DNA of 64,000 nt from Allobosea sp. UNC402CLCol (GTDB taxonomy: Bacteria; Pseudomonadota; Alphaproteobacteria; Rhizobiales; Beijerinckiaceae): NCBI RefSeq assembly GCF_000745475.1, contig NZ_JQJJ01000013.1, forward strand, positions 62,001-126,000. The letters run 5' to 3'. The translations under genes and the position numbers were made by a program. This document shows positions 59,167 through 64,000 of this stretch, piece by piece. Position 1 is the first letter of the stretch, and the number at the start of each line of letters is the position of its first letter. The notes under the pieces were generated by a model. That model was not told the DNA's origin and ran no database searches. It was given only the letters and a program-made list of their open reading frames with translations.

Positions 59167-59425
59167 GGTCGATGCCCCGCATCGCCGCGGGACGATGGGG
59201 CGGCGGCGGCCCCTGCTCGGGCAAGGCGACAGCGAGCAGGTCGACAAGGCGCCGCATGCGCGCCGGCAAGGCGGTATGGGTGGAGAAATCGGCCGGCCCT
59301 TTGGCCAGGGCGAATGCGCGGCGCAGTTCCGGCCGGCTCGCGCCGGTGCGGACCACCTCCCGCATGATGATCTCGTCGATTCGGCCGATGACGGCCGCGA
59401 CATCTGCTTCGGTGATGCCGGTCAT
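59156..59425 (-). CDS. Small protein, unknown function
   Basis: The 89-residue product reads TGITEADVAAVIGRIDEIIMREVVRTGASRPELRRAFALAKG, a predicted helical protein with no cysteine and a Pro-rich end. GGAGGG sits 11-16 nt before the ATG, a good ribosome site. It overlaps the Cys-rich gene by 11 bp, so the two form a pair. I do not recognise a family. Upstream lies an AT-rich stretch that may carry the promoter. Confidence 0.6.
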   Translation of the reverse strand: MTGITEADVAAVIGRIDEIIMREVVRTGASRPELRRAFALAKGPADFSTHTALPARMRRLVDLLAVALPEQGPPPPHRPAAMRGIDRAA

Positions 59426-59565
59426 GCTGGCACTTCCCTCCGTCGATTCCTTCAGCGGAAGGAGACATAGGTGAGCAGCGCGATTCGTTCAAGTCGTTGT
59501 TTTTATTGAATAAATATAATGATTCGAATGTAAACGCACCCTTGTCGCCGATGCGCGTGACCAGA
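59426..59565. other. AT-rich intergenic segment
   Basis: The core 59489-59534 is very AT-rich (GTTGTTTTTATTG, AATAAATATAATG) between the small protein pair and a VOC gene, both leftward. It is the likely promoter region of the small pair, although I cannot fix -35 and -10 boxes. The downstream part contains nothing else. Confidence 0.5.
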
Positions 59566-60348
59566 TCATGACCGCCGGCGCCGCACGATCTCCAGCGGCG
59601 CGCCATGGCTCGCCCGCCGGTCGAGAGCGATGTCCTCGGCCCCGAAGAAGGACAGCGCGCAGATGCCCTGGCCGCGCGCCGCCAGATGCGACGAAGGCGC
59701 CTGGCCTCCGTCGCGGGGCGCGACGATGGACAATATCTGCTCGCCGATGCGGAACTGCGCGAGGCCGAAGCCGAGCCCCGGCACGGTGCCGACCGCGACA
59801 GGCTCTTGCCTGAGCAAGGCGCGGTAGCGCGCCGTCGCGGCAGCCAAATCGCGCACGGCCACAGTTACGGCCGCCACGCCGGTCACACCGTTGGCATGGA
59901 TGCGCGGCGCCCCTTCCGGCACACGCAGATGGCGCGGGGTGGTGTCCTCGACCAGAAACGGGATATCCGGCTCCAGCGGGCGCGCCGAACGCCAGGCGAT
60001 GCGGCTGCCGTCGGGCTGGAGCCGGCTGCCGTCGATCGGGCCCTCCAGCTCGATGCCGGCGGCACGCTGGCGCGCGATGTCCGCTTCGAAATCATCCGGA
60101 AGCAAGGCGTAATCGACGAAGCCGGGGCCGGCCGCCCGGAACACCTCCCACCAACGGAAATCCGGAACCGGGGTCGGGAAGGCGATGATCTCGAGATAGG
60201 CGCCATCCGCCAGCACCACGAGCGCATTGCGCGAGCCGCGCGGATGCTCGCCGCCGGGAAGAACCGTGAAGCCCAGCGCTTCATAATCCCGCGTCGCCTG
60301 GTCGAGATCGGCGACGGCGATGACGATATGGTCGATGGTGAAGGGCAT
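59566..60348 (-). CDS. VOC family protein, two-domain glyoxalase-like
   Basis: The 260-residue protein has a first VOC module, FTIDHIVIAVADLDQATRDYEALGFTVLPGGEHPRGSRNALVVLADG, with a His near the start, and a second, VTGVAAVTVAVRDLAAATARYRALL, as in the Glyoxalase_3 (PF13468) group. Such proteins have no agreed role. The ATG at 60348 matches the family start. It reads leftward; the epimerase gene is divergent, 193 bp away. Function is not assigned. Confidence 0.8.
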   Translation of the reverse strand: MPFTIDHIVIAVADLDQATRDYEALGFTVLPGGEHPRGSRNALVVLADGAYLEIIAFPTPVPDFRWWEVFRAAGPGFVDYALLPDDFEADIARQRAAGIELEGPIDGSRLQPDGSRIAWRSARPLEPDIPFLVEDTTPRHLRVPEGAPRIHANGVTGVAAVTVAVRDLAAATARYRALLRQEPVAVGTVPGLGFGLAQFRIGEQILSIVAPRDGGQAPSSHLAARGQGICALSFFGAEDIALDRRASHGAPLEIVRRRRS

Positions 60349-60541
60349 GGCCGGTCCTGCTCAGGCATGGCTCGCGATGGCTTCGACGGCCCCCGCGCCG
60401 CCAGATCGCCCGAAAGGGCCGGCTTCGGCAAGCGGCCTGCCGGCAAGGCTGGGCCTCGCGCAGCGCCTGTGCGGCCATACGGATTCCCAGCGGCCGGCGA
60501 TTGCCTTATCGACAGGGACAGGCCGCCGGCGGAGAAGAACC

Positions 60542-61444
60542 ATGAGCGACACCCACGAGATTGCCTCCGGCGGCCTGAAGGCGACGATCCGCGCGCAAGG
60601 CGGTGAAGTCATCGCGTTTTCGGATGCGGATGGCCCGCTGCTCTGGCATGGCGGGCCGGAATGGCCGCGCCATGCGCCGGTGCTCTTTCCCATCGTCGGA
60701 CGATTGGCGGAGGACACGCTGATCCATCAGGGCCGCGCCTACCACCTGACTCAGCACGGCTTCGCCCGCGACAGCCTGTTCGCATGGGTCGAGCGCAGCG
60801 AAAGCCGCGCCGTGCTGGAATTGCGGGAGAGCGAGGCGACGCTCGCAATCTATCCGTTCCGCTTCGTGCTGCGGATGACCTACGAGATCGCGGATGGCGC
60901 GCTGTCGGTGACGACGCATGTCACAAATCCAGCGCAGACCGCATTGATCTGCGGCGTCGGCGCCCACCCGGCTTTCCTCTGGCCCCTGGCCGGGGGCGTT
61001 CCGAAGGAGCGGCACAGGCTGAGTTTCCCGCAAGCCGAACCCGGCCCCGGCTTCGGCGTCGCGGGTGGATTGCTCGGCCCGGCGCTGCCGCTGCCTTTCG
61101 CCGGGCGGGAGCTCGAACTGACCGAGGGGCTTTTCGCCAATGACGCCATCGTCATTGCGGATGTCGCCAATCACGCCGTACGTTTCGCCGCTCTCGACGA
61201 AGCCGGGCGCGAGGTCCGGGCACTGAGCGTGAGCTGGGAAGGCTACAAGGACCTCGGCATCTGGTCGAAGCCGACGGGCGCGCCCTTCCTTTGCATCGAG
61301 CCCTGGTTCAGCATGGCGAGCCCAATCGGCTGGCAGGGCGAATTCGCGGACAAGCCGGGCGTGCTCAAGCTCGCACCCGGCGAAAGCCGCGATTTCGTCT
61401 GGCGGGCCGAGCCGCATTTCATTCCGACGCGCTCGCCAAGATAG
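60542..61444 (+). CDS. Aldose 1-epimerase family protein
   Basis: The 300-residue protein begins HEIASGGLKATIRAQGGEVIAFSDADGPLLWHGGPEWPRHAPVLFPIVGRL, typical of the galactose mutarotase-like LacX/YeaD group, and has LICGVGAHPAFLWPL with a His and CIEPWFSMASPIGW near the end. It interconverts anomers of a sugar or sugar phosphate. GGAGAAG precedes the ATG at 60542. The convergent ABC-type binding-protein gene ends 9 bp away. The substrate is not told. Confidence 0.85.
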   Translation: MSDTHEIASGGLKATIRAQGGEVIAFSDADGPLLWHGGPEWPRHAPVLFPIVGRLAEDTLIHQGRAYHLTQHGFARDSLFAWVERSESRAVLELRESEATLAIYPFRFVLRMTYEIADGALSVTTHVTNPAQTALICGVGAHPAFLWPLAGGVPKERHRLSFPQAEPGPGFGVAGGLLGPALPLPFAGRELELTEGLFANDAIVIADVANHAVRFAALDEAGREVRALSVSWEGYKDLGIWSKPTGAPFLCIEPWFSMASPIGWQGEFADKPGVLKLAPGESRDFVWRAEPHFIPTRSPR

Positions 61445-61453
61445 AGCGCGGCC

Positions 61454-63043
61454 TCACTTCTTCTCGATGTTCCAGAACAGCATGACCGGCGCCGCCAGCA
61501 CACCGCTGATATTGCTGCGGCGGGCATAGGGCTGATCGAACTGCCCGAGCACGCGGTAAGGCTGCACCTCCGCCAGCCGCTTGTGCAGCGCCTCGAGCGC
61601 AAGCTGCCGGCTGGCATCGTCGGGCGCATCGACGAAGGCGCCGCGCAGCTTCTCGGCCTCGGCATCGCAAGGCCAGCCGGCCCAGGCGCGCTCGCAGGCC
61701 ATGTTGGTGCCGATATTGGTCAGCGGCGACTGCATGGTCGCGCCGGAGGCATAGGTGACGAAGAGGTTCCAGCCGCCCTGATCCGGCGGGCTCTTGTTCT
61801 GCTGGCGGGTGGTGACGGCGCCCCAATCGGCGAACTGGACCTCGACATTGAAGCCGACCTTCTTCAGCGAATCGGCCGCGACCTCGGCCATGCGGCCGAT
61901 CGGCGCGATGTCATTGCTGGTCGAGAGCACCAGCTTCTCGCCCTTGTAGCCGCTTTCCTTCAGGAGCTGGCGCGCCTTCTCGAGATCGGGCTTGGCATAG
62001 GCTTCAGTCCCGATTTCGGTGCCGTTCGGGCTGCCGCAGACGAAATAGGCGTTGCAGCGCTTCCACCATTCCTCATCCCCGAAGCCGGCGGCAAGGAAAT
62101 CGGCCTGGTCCGTGGCATAGGCGAGCGCGAGCCGGGCCTTGGGATTGTCGAAGGGCGGATAGAGATGGTTCGGCCGCAGCATCACCTGATTGGCGAGGTT
62201 GGAATAGCGCTCGACCTTAACGTCGCGATTGGAAGTGATCGTCGGGATCAGGTCCTGGCTCGGCTGCTCCCAGATGTCGATCTCGCCGGTCTGGAGTGCG
62301 GCCGCAGCGGTCGCGGCATCCGGCATGATCAGCCATTCGACGCGATCGACCTTGACGACCCGCCCGCCCGCGAGCCCGTCGGCCGGCTCGGAGCGCGGCA
62401 CGTAATCGGAGTTGCGGTCGTAGACGATCTTCGAGCCGCTGCGCCATTCCGCGCGATTGAAGGTGAAGGGGCCTGAGCCGATCGCCTCGGTGATCGGTTT
62501 CATCGGGTCGCTCTTGGCATCGGCCTCGCGCATGATCACCGGGATCTGGCCGACAGCGGAGCCGAGCGCGAAGGGCACCAGCGCGAGCGGGCGCTTGAGC
62601 TTCAGCTTGAAGGTCCTGGCGTCGACCGCCTCCATGCCTTCGGTATATTCGGCGAGCTTGCCGCCGATGGTGTCGCGCTTCATCCAGCGCGCGAGCGAGG
62701 CGATGACGTCCTTCGTCGTCACCGGCTGGCCGTCATGGAATTTGAGGCCGGGCCGCAGGGTGAACGACCAGGTCAGCTTGTCCGGCGAGGTCTCGAAGCT
62801 CTCGACCATCTGCGGCTTGGGCTGGAGGTTCGAATCCCAGGCGAAGAGCGTCTCGTAGATCATCAGCCCGTGCATGCGGGTGATGACGATCGAGGCTGCG
62901 ACCGGATCGAGCGTCTTGAGGTCGGCATGGGGCGCGACGCGCAGCACGCGGTTCGGCGCCGGCTGCGTCTGTGCCCGGGCGGCTAGGGGCAGCAGGGCCG
63001 TCGCCGCCAGGGCAAGAGCCGTTGCAAGGCGGGTTAGACGCAT
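61454..63043 (-). CDS. ABC transporter substrate-binding protein, peptide/nickel (SBP_bac_5) type
   Basis: The 529-residue lipoprotein-like or periplasmic protein has a signal peptide (LTRLATALALAATALLPLAARAQ) and SBP_bac_5 markers: VLRVAPHADLKTLDPVAASIVITRMHGLMIYETLFAWD, WSFTLRPGLKFHDGQPVTTKDVIASLARW, and VQFADWGAVTTRQQ. It would bind di/oligopeptides, opines, or similar solutes. GGAGGAGG 7-14 nt before the ATG is a strong ribosome site. No permease or ATPase genes for it lie in the window; the serine hydrolase upstream is on the same strand, 51 bp away, so an operon continues past the window edge. Confidence 0.85.
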   Translation of the reverse strand: MRLTRLATALALAATALLPLAARAQTQPAPNRVLRVAPHADLKTLDPVAASIVITRMHGLMIYETLFAWDSNLQPKPQMVESFETSPDKLTWSFTLRPGLKFHDGQPVTTKDVIASLARWMKRDTIGGKLAEYTEGMEAVDARTFKLKLKRPLALVPFALGSAVGQIPVIMREADAKSDPMKPITEAIGSGPFTFNRAEWRSGSKIVYDRNSDYVPRSEPADGLAGGRVVKVDRVEWLIMPDAATAAAALQTGEIDIWEQPSQDLIPTITSNRDVKVERYSNLANQVMLRPNHLYPPFDNPKARLALAYATDQADFLAAGFGDEEWWKRCNAYFVCGSPNGTEIGTEAYAKPDLEKARQLLKESGYKGEKLVLSTSNDIAPIGRMAEVAADSLKKVGFNVEVQFADWGAVTTRQQNKSPPDQGGWNLFVTYASGATMQSPLTNIGTNMACERAWAGWPCDAEAEKLRGAFVDAPDDASRQLALEALHKRLAEVQPYRVLGQFDQPYARRSNISGVLAAPVMLFWNIEKK

Positions 63044-63094
63044 CGGAAACCTCCTCCAGTCTTCGTCAGGCCGGCGCCTCCCCCTCAGGAGCGC

Positions 63095-64000
63095 CTAGCC
63101 GACACGCTCCATCTGCAAGATCCTCGCCCGGTGGCCGGCGACCCGCAAACCGCCGGTACTGTCGAGCCAGAGGCAAGGTCGCGCCCGCCAGGGTCCGTGC
63201 GCGAGATCGGCCAGCGCCCGGCCGTTGGGCAGCGGCGTCAGCCGGGTCGCGGTGCCGCCGGCCGGCCAGGGCCATAGCGCGGTGCCATCTGGCCGGATCG
63301 CGATCTCCGTGCCGAAATGCGGATCGCGCCAGCGGCCGATCAATCGCGCGTCGAACGGCGTGTCGGCGGGCACGCGTCGCAGCGAACGCCGGACGCCGCC
63401 GATCAGGCCGGCGAGGCCGTCCGCCCCCTCCCGCCGCAGGCGGATGTCGAGATAGGCCGGCAGGCTGCGCAGGCCGCCCTCGCCATCGGCGACGAGACGC
63501 TCATAACCGCCCATGAAGCTGATCGAATCGGCGGTCAGCTCGGCCCAGAACGGGCCCTCCTCGCTGGCGAAGAGCCCCACAGGAGCCTCTGCCGCAGCCG
63601 GCAGCGGCTCTCCCAGCAAGGCCGCCAGCACCGTCAGCGCCGGCCAGAGCGCCTCCTCCTCGCGATTGGTCAGCACGACCACGCCGACGCCGAGCGCGAG
63701 CGCCATCAGGGCGTGGTTGCGATAGCCCGGCAGGGAGCCGCCATGGCCGACAACGTCGATGCCGCCGAGACGGCTGCAGACCAGCCCGAGCCGGTAGACG
63801 CTCTCGCTGCCATCCCCGAAATGGCGCGGCGCCGTCAGCCGCTCCCGCATGCCGGCGAGCGGACCGCGGCCGGCGAGCAAAGCCGAAAACCAGCCGGCGA
63901 GGTCGGCGGCCGAGCCGGCGATGCCGCCGGAGGCGGAGAAATGGAAGCCGTAATGGCCACGCCGCCAGGCCGCGCCATCGCGCCAATAGCCGGTGGCGAG
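63095..64000 (-). CDS. Serine hydrolase (beta-lactamase class C family), 5' end beyond window
   Basis: The frame is open from the window edge to a stop at 63095, so only the last ~300 residues are seen. It has YGFHFSASGGIAGSAADLAGWFSALL and VVGHGGSLPGYRNHALMALALGVGVVVLTNREE (the H/K-T/S-G-like GHGG box of class C relatives), followed by a C-terminal lipocalin-like domain (FASEEGPFWAELTADSISFMGG) as in D-aminopeptidase or esterase-type members. With the downstream peptide-binding protein it may be part of a peptide or amide uptake system. Catalytic SxxK and YxN lie beyond the edge. Confidence 0.8.
   Translation of the reverse strand, partial: LATGYWRDGAAWRRGHYGFHFSASGGIAGSAADLAGWFSALLAGRGPLAGMRERLTAPRHFGDGSESVYRLGLVCSRLGGIDVVGHGGSLPGYRNHALMALALGVGVVVLTNREEEALWPALTVLAALLGEPLPAAAEAPVGLFASEEGPFWAELTADSISFMGGYERLVADGEGGLRSLPAYLDIRLRREGADGLAGLIGGVRRSLRRVPADTPFDARLIGRWRDPHFGTEIAIRPDGTALWPWPAGGTATRLTPLPNGRALADLAHGPWRARPCLWLDSTGGLRVAGHRARILQMERVG

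Overview
The window is high-GC alphaproteobacterial DNA, most likely from the order Hyphomicrobiales (a Bosea-like organism would fit, but the genus is a guess). The reasons are the aerobic cob-type cobalamin pathway (CobG, CobN, CobF, BluB, CbtAB), the family membership of most proteins, and short palindromic repeats scattered between genes.

Region 1 (1-15570) is a surface-polysaccharide or glycan locus. It holds a fused methyltransferase/glycosyltransferase cut by the window edge, two large membrane proteins, two stand-alone methyltransferases, a sugar formyltransferase convergent with a WecE-like aminotransferase, an LPG-synthase/flippase-like membrane protein, a DPM/ArnC-like polyprenyl-phosphate glycosyltransferase, an AsnB-type amidotransferase and a GT4-like glycosyltransferase. 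Region 2 (15571-19395) is a scar: an AT-rich island, a decayed IS5-family transposase, and a broken prophage remnant in which a ParB/DNA-methylase gene is joined to a terminase gene.

Region 3 (19396-31035) is mixed metabolism: a GT2 enzyme, a GMC oxidoreductase, an MFS/hydroxyacid-dehydrogenase pair, a TetR-AidB operon with a clear palindromic operator, and the first cobalamin genes (cobD/cbiB divergent pair, cobO, cobU/P). Region 4 (31229-46309) is the main cobalamin cluster. A cobalamin riboswitch precedes cbtB-cbtA-DUF1636-cobW-cobN-cobG-cobH-cobI-cobJ. Then come cobK (opposite strand) and cobL-cobE-cobM-cobB-bluB. It covers cobalt uptake, corrin-ring methylation and contraction, amidation, cobalt chelation and dimethylbenzimidazole synthesis. 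cobF lies apart at 58 kb beside dapD. cobA, cobQ, cobS/T (chelatase partners) and the late cobV/cobU-type steps are not in the window.

Region 5 (46333-64000) holds a secreted caspase-like protein, a complete branched-chain-amino-acid-type ABC transporter (livGFKHM layout), an isochorismatase-fold hydrolase divergent from a MarR regulator, VOC proteins, a DHA2-type MFS exporter, a DUF1269 protein, dapD, cobF, two small overlapping unknown genes, an aldose-1-epimerase-like protein, a peptide-type binding protein and a partial serine hydrolase.

The most striking observation is a family of palindromic elements. They occur between genes (42962, 51199, 57044, and related repeats at 29671 and 31057) and also inside coding sequence, in frame and without stops: twice in cobN (34363-34478 and 35262-35374) and once in cobG (37784-37861). 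The cobG copy closely resembles the intergenic copy at 57044-57122. This looks like peptide-encoding palindromic repeats comparable in principle to the Rickettsia palindromic elements, here hitting essential-step enzymes of one pathway.
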